From NCBI GenBank assembly GCA_018970085.1, contig JAGWXD010000014.1:1-64000 (forward strand): a stretch of 64,000 nt of DNA, given 5' to 3'. The DNA is from Cyanobacteria bacterium REEB459 (GTDB lineage: Bacteria; Cyanobacteriota; Cyanobacteriia; Phormidesmidales; Phormidesmidaceae). A model generated the notes under the pieces. The model had not been told where the DNA came from, did no database searches, and was given only the letters and a program-made list of their open reading frames with translations. A program made the position numbers and the translations under genes. Shown here in pieces: positions 1 to 9,197 of this stretch; the first letter of the stretch is position 1, and every line of letters starts with the position of its first letter.

Positions 1-4
1 GCCT

Positions 5-556
5 ATGCCCCTTGGACAAGAGCCTCCTCAATTATTAAAGCAGCGCCTCTTTTATGAAGGGCGTAAATTTAATTTTGAAGTCAATCGGCTGCGCTTGCCT
101 AATCAGGCTGAGGGCACCTGGGAATGTGTTCGCCACCCCGGCGGAGCCCTGGCCGTACCCCTGACAGGGGACGGCCAGCTGGTGATGGTACGGCAGTATC
201 GCTTTGCCGTCATGGGCCGGTTACTGGAGTTTCCAGCTGGCACCCTGGAGTCTGGTGAAACTCCCTTAGAGACGATTGGGCGAGAGCTGCAGGAAGAGGC
301 CGGCTATCGGGCTGCCACCTGGTCGCCCCTGGGTAACTTTCCCTTGGCTCCTGGTTACTCCGATGAGATTATCTATGCCTTTCTAGCCACCAACCTGGAG
401 CCGGTTGAATCCCCCGGCATGGATCTAGATGAGGACCTGGAGGTGGTGTTGATTACCCCGTCTCAACTAGAAAAGGCGATTCTGGCTGGAGAGGGGGTGG
501 ATGGGAAATCTATCGCCAGCTTTTTTTTAGCCAAACCCTTTCTTGATAAGCTATAG
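5..556 (+). CDS. Nudix hydrolase, probable ADP-ribose pyrophosphatase
   Basis: This 183-residue protein belongs to the Nudix family, which hydrolyses nucleoside diphosphates linked to another group. A complete Nudix box (G-x5-E-x7-RE-x2-EE-x-G pattern) begins at the Gly of GTLESGE, near residue 79, and ends at EEAGY. The preceding segment VRQYRFAV and the overall length resemble the ADP-ribose pyrophosphatase subgroup, so breakdown of ADP-ribose to AMP and ribose phosphate is the likely role. The substrate cannot be fixed from sequence alone. The ATG lies only four bases from the window edge, so the upstream context is unseen. A CSP41-like gene follows on the same strand. Confidence 0.88.
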   Translation: MPLGQEPPQLLKQRLFYEGRKFNFEVNRLRLPNQAEGTWECVRHPGGALAVPLTGDGQLVMVRQYRFAVMGRLLEFPAGTLESGETPLETIGRELQEEAGYRAATWSPLGNFPLAPGYSDEIIYAFLATNLEPVESPGMDLDEDLEVVLITPSQLEKAILAGEGVDGKSIASFFLAKPFLDKL

Positions 557-629
557 ATGCCAGATTTTGAGCAGCTGCTTGAGCCCGGGCTGGGCAACTG
601 GCATTGCAGTTCATGGTGGAAATCAGGTT

Positions 630-1583
630 ATGCGCATACTGGTGATGGGGGGGACTCGCTTTATTGGGGTGTCCTTGACTAAGCATTTAGTTGCCCTGGG
701 GCATCAGGTGGTGTTATTCAACCGGGGTAATCGACCTGCGCCGGTGGCAGGGGTAGAGACTCTGGTGGGCGATCGCACCCAGGCCAACGACCTTAAGGCC
801 AGGCTTAAGGGCCAGCGCTTTGATGCGGTTTTTGATAACAATGGCCGGGAGTTAGGCGATACCCAACCCCTGGTAGAGGTGCTAGGCGATGGCCTACAGC
901 AGTTTATTTACGTTAGCTCTGCCGGAGTCTACCAGCAGGCTGACCAGATGCCCCACCATGAGGGGGATAGGATTGATCCCAACAGTCGTCATCGGGGTAA
1001 GTTTGAAACCGAAGCCTACCTGCAGGCTCAGGGGGTACCCTTTACCTCCGTACGGCCGGTCTACATCTACGGCCCCCACAACTACAACCCTCTGGAATCG
1101 TGGTTTTTTGATCGATTAGTGCGCGATCGTCCCTTACCGATTCCGGGCAATGGCATGCACCTCACCCAATTGGGGCACGTCGAGGACCTGGCCCGGGCGA
1201 TGGTAGCCATTCTGGGTAAGGCCCAGGCGATCGGGCAAATTTACAACATCTCTGGCACCAAGGCGGTCACCTTCGATGGGTTGGCCCGGGCCTGTGCCCA
1301 AGCTGCTGGTAAAGATCCTGAGCAAATCAACCTGGTTCATTACGACCCTAAGGCCTTTGATTTCGGCAAGGCTAAGGCCTTTCCCATGCGCTTGCAGCAT
1401 TTCTTTACCGCTATTCATCGGGCTGAAGCAGACCTGGACTGGACCCCCCGCTTCGATCTGGTGGAGGGCCTTAAAGATTCCTTTGAAAAAGGCTACCTGG
1501 CCTCAGGGCAGAATCAACAGGAGATAGAGTTTAGTCTAGACGAGCAAATTCTAAAGGCTGTTGCCCCTGCTACCATAGCCTAG
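630..1583 (+). CDS. NAD-dependent epimerase/dehydratase-fold protein, CSP41b-like
   Basis: This is an extended short-chain dehydrogenase/reductase fold protein of about 317 residues. The N-terminus MRILVMGGTRFIG carries the dinucleotide-binding glycine motif (GGTRFIG, residues 7-13). I chose the ATG at 630 because it places this beta strand at the true N-terminus; an earlier TTG at 543 would add an unrelated leader that overlaps the preceding gene. The usual catalytic YxxxK is not intact: in SRHRGK the Lys is present but the Tyr position is Arg. That is typical of the chloroplast CSP41 RNA-binding/endonuclease group, to which the sequence looks closest. A role in RNA binding is therefore inferred rather than classical sugar epimerisation. 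Confidence 0.82.
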   Translation: MRILVMGGTRFIGVSLTKHLVALGHQVVLFNRGNRPAPVAGVETLVGDRTQANDLKARLKGQRFDAVFDNNGRELGDTQPLVEVLGDGLQQFIYVSSAGVYQQADQMPHHEGDRIDPNSRHRGKFETEAYLQAQGVPFTSVRPVYIYGPHNYNPLESWFFDRLVRDRPLPIPGNGMHLTQLGHVEDLARAMVAILGKAQAIGQIYNISGTKAVTFDGLARACAQAAGKDPEQINLVHYDPKAFDFGKAKAFPMRLQHFFTAIHRAEADLDWTPRFDLVEGLKDSFEKGYLASGQNQQEIEFSLDEQILKAVAPATIA

Positions 1584-1601
1584 TGCCAAGTTTTTTTGTC
1601 T

Positions 1602-2867
1602 ATGGCTTCCCCCCTTGCCCCCGCCCGTAATACCCCCAGATCAGAGGCAGCCGCCTCTGGTCTGCGATCAAAACTGAAACTGCTGGTGCCCCTGGGGCTA
1701 CTGGTAATTGGCTTAGCAGTAGGGCTACGCTACTGGAACCACCGTTCCCGCCCTGCCGATATTGCCCTTAGTGGCCGCATTGAGGGCCATGAGACTAATC
1801 TGGCCGCCAAGGTGGGCGGGCGGGTGGTCAAGATTAGCGTAGAAGAAGGGGACCGGGTTCAGGCCGGGGCCGTAGTGGCCCGTCTAGAGGATACCCAACT
1901 GCAAGCTCAACTGGCGGCCGCTAGGGCACAGGTAGGGGCGGCCCAACAGCAGGTGAACCAGGCCCAGTTACAGGTGACTGTGCTAACCAATCAGATCGAA
2001 GAAGCCCGGTTGGCCCTGCGGCAGTCCCAGGGCGATAGTAACGGTCGCCTTAATCAAGTCACAGCTACCGTGGGGGCGGCCCAGGCCCAACTGGCCGCCG
2101 CCCAGGCCCAAGTGCAAGAAGCAGAGTCAGCCCTGGGCCTGGCCCGCAGCGATCGCGACCGGATTACCAACCTGGTGGACCGGGGGGCCGTACCTCGCCA
2201 GCAATTTGATCAGGTTGAAACCCAGGTACAGACGGTCACCAAGCTGCTGGCAGCCCGCCGGGCTGCCGTTACTGCCGCCCAGCAACAGGTGATAGCGGCC
2301 CGGGGTAGCCTGACCCAGGCCCAGAGCGGAGAATTGACCGCTGGCATGCGCTCCCTGCAGGTGAACCGCCTGACCACCCAGCGACAGCAGGCCCAGGCCC
2401 AACTGGCCGCTAGTCAGGCTAACCTGAAACAGGCCCAGGCCCTGGAGCAGGAGGTGGCGGCCCGACTAGCGGACCTGGCCATCACCAGCCCCATCAGTGG
2501 AGTGGTGCTCACCCGTACCGCCGAGCCGGGGGAGGTGGTGGCGGCAGGATCTCCCCTGCTAACGGTTATTGATCTGGCCTCGGTCTACCTGCGGGGCTAT
2601 ATTCCCGAGGGCCAGGTAGGGCTCCTACGGGTGGGCCAGCCGGCCCAGGTGTTTCTGGACTCGGCTCCCGACCAACCCTTGGCGGCGACAGTGGCTGCGA
2701 TCGACACGGAGGCATCTTTTACTCCAGAAAATATCTACTTCAAGGAAGACCGGGTCACCCAGGTATTTGGCTTAAAGCTGGCCCTGACCAATCCCCAGGG
2801 ACTGGCTAAGCCCGGTATGCCCGCTGACGGCAAAATTGTCCTCAGATCCCAACCGACCTCGCCATGA
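1602..2867 (+). CDS. HlyD-family periplasmic adaptor (membrane fusion) protein, YbhG-like
   Basis: This 421-residue adaptor links an inner-membrane ABC exporter to the outer envelope. It has a cytoplasmic N-tail, one membrane anchor (about residues 28-46, LLVPLGLLVIGLAVG), a lipoyl-like half motif (GRIEGHETNLAAKVGGRV), and a long Gln/Ala-rich alpha-helical hairpin (about residues 100-280). The second lipoyl half and the beta-barrel follow (SPISGVVLTRTAEPGE). The ATG at 1602 is preferred to a TTG two codons upstream. The stop overlaps the next start by four bases (ATGA), so it is translationally coupled to the ATPase gene. Family and gene order match the E. coli YbhG-F-S-R multidrug exporter; the substrate here is unknown. 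Confidence 0.9.
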   Translation: MASPLAPARNTPRSEAAASGLRSKLKLLVPLGLLVIGLAVGLRYWNHRSRPADIALSGRIEGHETNLAAKVGGRVVKISVEEGDRVQAGAVVARLEDTQLQAQLAAARAQVGAAQQQVNQAQLQVTVLTNQIEEARLALRQSQGDSNGRLNQVTATVGAAQAQLAAAQAQVQEAESALGLARSDRDRITNLVDRGAVPRQQFDQVETQVQTVTKLLAARRAAVTAAQQQVIAARGSLTQAQSGELTAGMRSLQVNRLTTQRQQAQAQLAASQANLKQAQALEQEVAARLADLAITSPISGVVLTRTAEPGEVVAAGSPLLTVIDLASVYLRGYIPEGQVGLLRVGQPAQVFLDSAPDQPLAATVAAIDTEASFTPENIYFKEDRVTQVFGLKLALTNPQGLAKPGMPADGKIVLRSQPTSP

Positions 2868-4798
2868 TCACGCCAGAACCAGGGGAGCCAGAGCCAGCGG
2901 CGATCGCCGTAACCGGGCTGCAAAAAACCTACAAGGACCTGGCCGCCCTCAAGGGCATCAGCTTTAGGGTTCAACCCGGGGAAATCTTTGGTTTGATTGG
3001 CCCCGATGGGGCTGGTAAAACCACCACCTTTCAAATTCTGGCCGGGGTGATGGCGGCTACCGCCGGCGAGGTCAGGGTGCTGGGTACGGAGCCGCGGCGG
3101 GCCCGCAGGCAACTGGGCTATGTTAGCCAACGGTTTTCCCTCTACCCCGACCTGAGTGTGGCAGAAAATCTGCACTATGTCGGGGGGCTGCGGCGGTTGC
3201 CGGCTGCTGTCCTGGCAGAGCGGGCCACCCAACTACTAGAACGGGTAGGCTTGGACCGTTTTAGCCAGCGCCTAGCCGCCAATCTCTCCGGCGGTATGCG
3301 CCAGAAGCTGGCCCTTTGTTGCGCCCTGGTCACCCAGCCCCAGGTGTTGCTGTTAGATGAGCCCACCACCGGCGTCGACCCAGTCTCACGGCGAGAGTTT
3401 TGGGACTTGCTGGCGGCGGTAGCGGCAACGGGGGTGACGGTGGTAACCGCTACTCCCTACCTGGACGAAGCTGAACGCTGCCATCGCCTGGCTTTGATCT
3501 ACGGTGGCGAAATTCAGCAGACCGGCACCCTGGAGGACCTGCGCCAGAGCCTGGGCCTGCAGCGCATTGAACTGTGGACAACTCCCCTGGAGAGGGCAGA
3601 GCAAGCCCTGAGTGCGACTATGACCAGCCGCCAGGCGGCAGCGATGGTGGAGATTCAACCCTTTGGAGATCGCCTGGATGTACTGGTAAAAACCGCAGAC
3701 CAGGGAGAACAGCAAATTCGCGCTAGCCTGGCGGCAGCGGGACTGCCCCTGGCGGCCCTGCGCCACAACCAACCCACCCTAGAAAACGTCTTTGTGCACC
3801 GCCTGCGGCAGCAGGGGCACGACCTGGCTTACCCAGTGTTTCCGGCCTATCGACCGGGTCAGGAAAAGCATAACACCGCCATTATCACCCAGGCCCTGAG
3901 TAAATCCTTTGGGGACTTTCAGGCGGTTAAGGGAGTGGACATCACCGTTCACTACGGAGAAATCTATGGGTTGTTGGGGGCCAACGGTGCCGGTAAAACC
4001 ACTACCATTAAGATGCTCTGTGGGCTTTTGCCGGCTACGGAGGGAGCAATCGAGCTGGCCGGAGCGCAGGACCGGCTGGACCGACCTGAGGTGCGATCGC
4101 GAATTGGCTATATGAGCCAGAAATTTACCCTCTACGACGACCTCACCATTCGCCAGAACCTGGAGTTCTACTGTGGAGTCTACGGGGTTCCCCGGTCATT
4201 GCGTCAGCAAAAAATTGACTGGGTGCTGGAAACTTGCGGCCTGGTGGGGCGAGAACATCTGGCCACCGGCAGTCTGCCGGGGGGATGGAAACAACGGGTG
4301 GCCTTTGGTGCCTCGGTTATGCACGAGCCGGATATTCTCTTTCTTGACGAACCTACCTCTGGGGTGGATCCCCTGGCCCGACGGCAGTTCTGGCATTTAA
4401 TTCGAGACTTTGCCCAGCGGGGGGCAGCGATTCTGGTCACCACCCACTACCTGGAGGAAGCGGAAAACTGCAACCAGATCGCCCTAATGGTGGGGGGGGC
4501 GATCTTCATCCAGGGCACCCCCAGCCAGATTAAGGCCAGCCAACCAGGGCAATTAATTGAGCTGCTATCTCCCCAGGTGCAGGCCGCCTCTGACCATCTG
4601 AAGTCTTATCTGGAGGCCTGGCGGGTGGCGATTTTTGGCGATCGCCTGCACCTGGTGCTAGACCACCCCGACCAGGACCTAGCCGTGGTGCACCAGCGCC
4701 TGGCGGAGGCTGCCATCCCGGTGACGGCGGTGCGCCCCATTCCCTTTTCCCTGGAGGATGCCTTTATTGGCATTGTGCAACGAGCGGAGCGCCCATGA
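2864..4798 (+). CDS. ABC exporter ATPase with two fused nucleotide-binding domains, YbhF-like
   Basis: The 644-residue protein holds two complete ATP-binding cassettes in one chain. Domain one has Walker A GPDGAGKTT (residues 46-54), signature LSGGMRQ and Walker B LLLDEPTTGVDP. Domain two has Walker A GANGAGKTT (near residue 373), signature LPGGWKQ and Walker B ILFLDEPTSGVDP. The LPGGWKQ form in the second cassette is usual in YbhF-type double ATPases and is not damage. The gene overlaps both neighbours by four bases (ATGA), so it sits inside a tightly coupled operon with an HlyD adaptor upstream and two ABC-2 permeases downstream. It would power export at the plasma membrane; the cargo is not deducible. 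Confidence 0.92.
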   Translation: MITPEPGEPEPAAIAVTGLQKTYKDLAALKGISFRVQPGEIFGLIGPDGAGKTTTFQILAGVMAATAGEVRVLGTEPRRARRQLGYVSQRFSLYPDLSVAENLHYVGGLRRLPAAVLAERATQLLERVGLDRFSQRLAANLSGGMRQKLALCCALVTQPQVLLLDEPTTGVDPVSRREFWDLLAAVAATGVTVVTATPYLDEAERCHRLALIYGGEIQQTGTLEDLRQSLGLQRIELWTTPLERAEQALSATMTSRQAAAMVEIQPFGDRLDVLVKTADQGEQQIRASLAAAGLPLAALRHNQPTLENVFVHRLRQQGHDLAYPVFPAYRPGQEKHNTAIITQALSKSFGDFQAVKGVDITVHYGEIYGLLGANGAGKTTTIKMLCGLLPATEGAIELAGAQDRLDRPEVRSRIGYMSQKFTLYDDLTIRQNLEFYCGVYGVPRSLRQQKIDWVLETCGLVGREHLATGSLPGGWKQRVAFGASVMHEPDILFLDEPTSGVDPLARRQFWHLIRDFAQRGAAILVTTHYLEEAENCNQIALMVGGAIFIQGTPSQIKASQPGQLIELLSPQVQAASDHLKSYLEAWRVAIFGDRLHLVLDHPDQDLAVVHQRLAEAAIPVTAVRPIPFSLEDAFIGIVQRAERP

Positions 4799-5904
4799 AA
4801 CGAGTCTGGACTCAATGCAGTAAAGAGCTCAATCAGTTTCGCCGCGATCGCCTGACCCTGGCCCTGGCCTTTCTGTTGCCCCTGGCGGTGCTACTCATCT
4901 ATGGCTACGCCATTCGGCTGGAGTCGAAAAACATTCCCCTGGCGATTCAGGACTTCGATCGCAGCGTGCTTAGCCGTAGCTACCAGGATCGGTTATTTGC
5001 CACGGGGCAGTTTGTCCCGGCGGCTGACTCCGGTGGCCCACCCGCCCACCCTCTAGACCAGGGTAAGGCTCGGGCCACCCTGGTGATTCCTCCCCACTTT
5101 GAGCAGCATATTCAGTTGCATCGGCCGGTTACTCTGCAAGCCCTGGTGGATGGTAGCGATGTTAACAATGCTCGGGTGATTCAGAACAGTCTACAAGCCA
5201 CCACCCAGTTTTTTCTTCGCAGTTCTGGACTGGTGCCAGAAGGGCGGAGATCGCCCTTTAACCTGCGGCTACGGCTCTGGTTTAACCCGGGGCGGCAGGA
5301 AGCGTTATATATTGTACCTGGCATCTTTGGGGTAATTCTTTGGGTCTTCCCCTCCATGCTGGCGGCTATTTGCCTGGTGCGAGAAAAGGAACAGGGCACC
5401 ATTTTGCAGGTTTATGCCTCTGACCTGAGCGCCACCGAGTGGTTACTTGGCAAACACCTGGCCTACTGGCTGATTGGCCTGGGAGAAGCCCTGGTGGTAA
5501 TGGTAGTGGCCATGGTGCTGTTTGGGCTGCGGGTGCGGGGTGATCCAACCCTGCTGGTGCTGGGGGTAGGGGTTTATCTGGCGGCCAGCGTGGCCTTTGG
5601 TCTGTTTGTTGGGGCCCGAGCTGGCAACCAGACCGGAGCCGTCCAGGGGACGGCGATCGTCGGTTTTCTGACCGCTCTGCTGTTATCAGGGTTTATCTAC
5701 CGCCTGGAGAATATTCCCTTTCCCCTCTCCCTGGTTTCCAAGCTAATTCCAGCCCGCTACTTGATTGCCATCACCCGAGATGGGTTTGTGCGAGGCACCG
5801 GCTGGTCTGGGGTTTGGTATGCTCCCCTGGTGATCGCCCTGATCGGGGTCCTATTTTTTCGGCTGGCTACCCGGGTGCTAGCCCGCATGCAATTCTCGGA
5901 TTAA
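4795..5904 (+). CDS. ABC-2 type permease, first of a pair (YbhS-like)
   Basis: This is a 369-residue membrane subunit of the exporter. It has an N-terminal membrane helix (LALAFLLPLAVLLIYGYAI), a large extracytoplasmic domain (roughly residues 45-175), then five or so membrane helices at the C-terminal half. This is the standard layout of ABC-2 permeases of the YhhJ/YbhS group. The Arg-Glu-Lys-Glu motif (VREKEQGTI) that precedes the membrane core is conserved in the family. It overlaps the ATPase gene by four bases and is followed after four bases by a second permease, so the two probably form a heterodimeric pore. Confidence 0.9.
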   Translation: MKRVWTQCSKELNQFRRDRLTLALAFLLPLAVLLIYGYAIRLESKNIPLAIQDFDRSVLSRSYQDRLFATGQFVPAADSGGPPAHPLDQGKARATLVIPPHFEQHIQLHRPVTLQALVDGSDVNNARVIQNSLQATTQFFLRSSGLVPEGRRSPFNLRLRLWFNPGRQEALYIVPGIFGVILWVFPSMLAAICLVREKEQGTILQVYASDLSATEWLLGKHLAYWLIGLGEALVVMVVAMVLFGLRVRGDPTLLVLGVGVYLAASVAFGLFVGARAGNQTGAVQGTAIVGFLTALLLSGFIYRLENIPFPLSLVSKLIPARYLIAITRDGFVRGTGWSGVWYAPLVIALIGVLFFRLATRVLARMQFSD

Positions 5905-5908
5905 CCCT

Positions 5909-7030
5909 ATGGCCTTACTCCCTGCTCTGCTTAACTCCCGACTGTGGTCTTTAATCGTTAAAGAAGTTCAGCAGATCTTGAAAAATCGCCAGATCATCTT
6001 TCTATTGCTGTTCCCCCCCACGGTGCAGTTGCTGGTGTTTGGCCTCACCCTGAGTCCAGAGGTCAGCCACCTCAGTCTGGGGGTAGTGGACTATAGTCGC
6101 AGTGCTGCCAGTCGAGAATTTGTGGCCAATCTCACCGCCAACCAGGTGTTTGATCTACACGCTGTCTATTCCCGAGCGGCTGACCTGGGTCAGCAGGTAC
6201 GCACCGGTCAGGTTTCCACCGGGGTGGTGATTCCCCCTGATTTTGCCGATCGCCTGGCCACTCACCAGCGGGTCGATGTACAGGTGTTACTGGATGGGGT
6301 AGATGCCAATACTGCCGGAATCGCCAGTGGTTACCTGGGGCAAATCGTCAATCACTACGGCCAGAGCCTGGTGGGGGGGGCAACCCGGCCGGTGACGATG
6401 GCGGTCCGTTTTCTTTATAATCCGGGTTTGATTAGTAGTTGGTTCTTTGTGCCGGGAGTGATGGGGGTGGTGTTAACCTTGACCGGATCCCTGGTTTCCT
6501 CCAGCACCCTGATTCGGGAAAAGGATGGGGGCACCCTGGAGCAGTTGTTAATGACCCCGGCCCTGGGCTGGGAGGTGCTGGTGGCCAAAATTGTGCCTCT
6601 ATTTGGGCTGCTGATGGGGGATGTCCTGCTGGCCTCAGCCCTGGGACGGCTGGTCTTTGGCCTGCCCTTTCGAGGCAACTACGGCCTGTTTCTGGCTTTG
6701 TCGGGTATTTACGTGTTTGTCTGTATCGGCATTGGTATGCTGCTGGCCACCCTGGCCCGGAACCAGCAGCAGGTGGTGTTAATTTCCTTCTTCTTTAACG
6801 TCCCCCTCATTCAGCTATCGGGAGCGATCGCCCCGATCGAAAGCATGCCTGCCTTCTTTCAGGTGCTCTCCTTTTTCGACCCCCTACGCCACTACGTCAC
6901 CATTGCCCGCAGCCTCATTCTTAAGGGAGTCGGGCTAGAAGTACTGGGGGGGGAAGGACTCATTTTGATTGGGTTTGCTGTTATTTTACTAGGGGTGAGT
7001 ATTCGCCAATTCCGAGCCCAGTTAAACTAA
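5909..7030 (+). CDS. ABC-2 type permease, second of a pair (YbhR-like)
   Basis: This 373-residue permease has the same layout as its upstream neighbour: an N-terminal helix (IIFLLLFPPTVQLLVFGLTL), an extracytoplasmic loop domain of about 130 residues, the IREKDGGTLEQLL motif, and a cluster of hydrophobic helices to the C-terminus. It closes the adaptor/ATPase/permease/permease operon. With one double-cassette ATPase and two permeases, the complex would be a complete YbhGFSR-type exporter. In E. coli the related system exports drugs and cations; no substrate clue is visible here. Confidence 0.9.
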   Translation: MALLPALLNSRLWSLIVKEVQQILKNRQIIFLLLFPPTVQLLVFGLTLSPEVSHLSLGVVDYSRSAASREFVANLTANQVFDLHAVYSRAADLGQQVRTGQVSTGVVIPPDFADRLATHQRVDVQVLLDGVDANTAGIASGYLGQIVNHYGQSLVGGATRPVTMAVRFLYNPGLISSWFFVPGVMGVVLTLTGSLVSSSTLIREKDGGTLEQLLMTPALGWEVLVAKIVPLFGLLMGDVLLASALGRLVFGLPFRGNYGLFLALSGIYVFVCIGIGMLLATLARNQQQVVLISFFFNVPLIQLSGAIAPIESMPAFFQVLSFFDPLRHYVTIARSLILKGVGLEVLGGEGLILIGFAVILLGVSIRQFRAQLN

Positions 7031-7091
7031 GTGGACTAGCCGGTGTCAGCCGGACGGCTCCTCGTGTCCTGTCCAAGTTAGTCTCATTGCC

Positions 7092-9188
7092 ATGCCCCTT
7101 ACCTATCGCGCCCTCGCTAGTTCCCTACTGACCTCTGCCCTGTTGATGGGGTCCTCGCCCTTGCCCGCGGGCCCAGTTCAGGCCCAAAACGCGGGGCAGC
7201 CCCGGGTGGCCAAACTACCCCATGCCCCGGATCAGGTGGTGGAATGCGAGATTTTAATTGTGGGGGGTGGGTTAGCCGGTACCGCCGCCGCTTACGAATC
7301 CCTACGCATGGGCCATACCGTTTGTATGACCGAGTTGACCGACTGGGTCGGGGGGCAACTTTCCTCCCAGGGAACCACCGCTCTGGATGAATCGAAAGAG
7401 CAGCGCAACCAGTTATTTTACTCCCGCGGTTACAAGGAACTGCGGGATCGGGTAGAGCAAAAGTACGGCGAACTCAACCCCGGCCAGTGTTGGGTTAGCG
7501 CCTCTTGCTTTATGCCCTACGATGCCAATGCTATTTTGATGGACATGCTCAAGCAGGCGGTGGCCAAGGGCAAGGGTCAGCTCAAGTGGTTTCCCCATAC
7601 CGTTGTTAAGGATTTGAGCCTGAGCCGAGATGGTAAGCAAATCCAGAACGTAGTGGCGATTCAACACCGCCCTGCCGCTGGTACTCCGCCCTTGAATACC
7701 GAGCCCCTATCGGCCATCATTGAAGACGCTTACACTTACCAGGATTCGCCCCGCCTGAGTAAGTCGGTGATTCAGTTTGTCCCATCCCAGGCCTCTGGGC
7801 CGGCGACCCCAGGTTCCCCCCATCCGGTTGATTGGTATGTGGTAGAAGCGACAGAAACGGGTGAAATCGTGGCGCTGGCAGATATTCCTTACCAGTTGGG
7901 GCTAGATCCGCGATCGCCTTTAAATCCTTCCTCACCAGTTACCCAGCGGGACCCCTACTGTACCCAGGGCTTCACCTACACCTTTGCCATGGAGCGTACC
8001 GCCACTCCCCAGACCTACCAGGTGCCTCCCTTCTATAGCCGGTACGCTCCCTACTACAGTTGGGAGAAAACCCGCGACAATCTTAAAACCCCTCAGGACT
8101 ACTTTGACTTTGTCTTTACCTACCGACGCTTGTTCAATGCCAATCCGCGATCGCAACAGGGCATTGTCGGCGTGCCCCGTCCCGGGGTGGGGGATATTTC
8201 CATGCAGAACTGGACCTGGGGTAACGACTACCGTCCCGGCACCGACAAGGACAACCTCATCCTCACCCATGACCAACTGGTCGCCTCCGGCCAGTTGCAG
8301 CCGGGCGGTTGGATGGGAGGACTACGCACCGATGCCCTGCGTCAGGGAGAAAACCATGCCCTGGGCTTTTTCTACTGGTTAACCACCAGCAGCACCGATT
8401 CCCAAATTGATAGCCGCTGGAAAACCCCCGATCCCTACAATACTTTGTTGCAGGGATTGGATTCCCCCATGGGTACTGTCCATGGGCTGTCTAAGTATCC
8501 CTACATCCGGGAGGGACGGCGGATCATAGGCCGGCCCTCCTTTGGGTATGAACAGGGCTTCACCATCAGTGAAATTGACTTTTCCTGGAATGATTTTGCC
8601 TCCGACTACTACCGGCAAAATCTGAGTAGCAGCGCCTACCTATCGATGCGGCGGTTTTTAGCGGGGCTGTTTACGGTGCAGACCTTTGCAGATCACCCCA
8701 ACCCTGAGCAGTTTCCTATCCGTGAGCGATCGCGCATCTACCCCGACGCCGTTGGTATCGCCCAGTATGCCATTGACTTTCACCCCTGCATGGCCCAGTA
8801 TCCGGTGGAAAAACCTGGCAACATTGAGCGCCCTGGGGTGCGTCAAGCCCACGGCCAAGCCTACCCGGCCCAAATTCCCCTGCGGGCCATGATTCCCCAA
8901 AAAATTGACAACCTGCTGGTCAGTAGTAAAAGTATTGCCACTAGTTACAGTGCCGCCGCTGCCTATCGGGTCCACTCCTTTGAGTGGTCGGTGGGGGCAG
9001 CCGCTGCCCATACCATCGACTTTTCTCTGCGCCGGGGGGTGCGGCCCTACGAGCTAGTCGATCAACTGCCCAGCCAGGAACCCCTGCTAGATGCCCTGCA
9101 GATGGAACTACAAAACAGTGGAAATCCAGTGCAGTTTCCCAATACCTCTATCTTGAACGAAAACTGGAGCCAGTGGAAACCCTGGTAG
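7092..9188 (+). CDS. Secreted FAD-dependent oxidoreductase
   Basis: The 698-residue protein starts with a probable signal peptide (hydrophobic stretch at residues 10-22, with a likely cleavage near PVQAQ). It continues with a Rossmann FAD-binding motif (IVGGGLAGTAAAYE, near residue 56) and WVGGQLSSQG, typical of a family of FAD-dependent oxidoreductases. Near the C-terminus, LLVSSKSIATSYSAAAAYRVH and SVGAAAAH match the second flavin-contact region of such enzymes. The substrate is not known to me. It follows the efflux operon by 61 bp on the same strand, but the gap contains short inverted GC-rich words, so co-transcription is uncertain. Confidence 0.82.
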   Translation: MPLTYRALASSLLTSALLMGSSPLPAGPVQAQNAGQPRVAKLPHAPDQVVECEILIVGGGLAGTAAAYESLRMGHTVCMTELTDWVGGQLSSQGTTALDESKEQRNQLFYSRGYKELRDRVEQKYGELNPGQCWVSASCFMPYDANAILMDMLKQAVAKGKGQLKWFPHTVVKDLSLSRDGKQIQNVVAIQHRPAAGTPPLNTEPLSAIIEDAYTYQDSPRLSKSVIQFVPSQASGPATPGSPHPVDWYVVEATETGEIVALADIPYQLGLDPRSPLNPSSPVTQRDPYCTQGFTYTFAMERTATPQTYQVPPFYSRYAPYYSWEKTRDNLKTPQDYFDFVFTYRRLFNANPRSQQGIVGVPRPGVGDISMQNWTWGNDYRPGTDKDNLILTHDQLVASGQLQPGGWMGGLRTDALRQGENHALGFFYWLTTSSTDSQIDSRWKTPDPYNTLLQGLDSPMGTVHGLSKYPYIREGRRIIGRPSFGYEQGFTISEIDFSWNDFASDYYRQNLSSSAYLSMRRFLAGLFTVQTFADHPNPEQFPIRERSRIYPDAVGIAQYAIDFHPCMAQYPVEKPGNIERPGVRQAHGQAYPAQIPLRAMIPQKIDNLLVSSKSIATSYSAAAAYRVHSFEWSVGAAAAHTIDFSLRRGVRPYELVDQLPSQEPLLDALQMELQNSGNPVQFPNTSILNENWSQWKPW

Positions 9189-9197
9189 GCAACCCCA

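Noticed and set aside
4250-4320. LPGGWKQ in place of LSGGQ in the second ATPase domain, which might suggest an inactive cassette
   Set aside because: This form is usual in YbhF-type double ATPases, so it is not evidence of damage.
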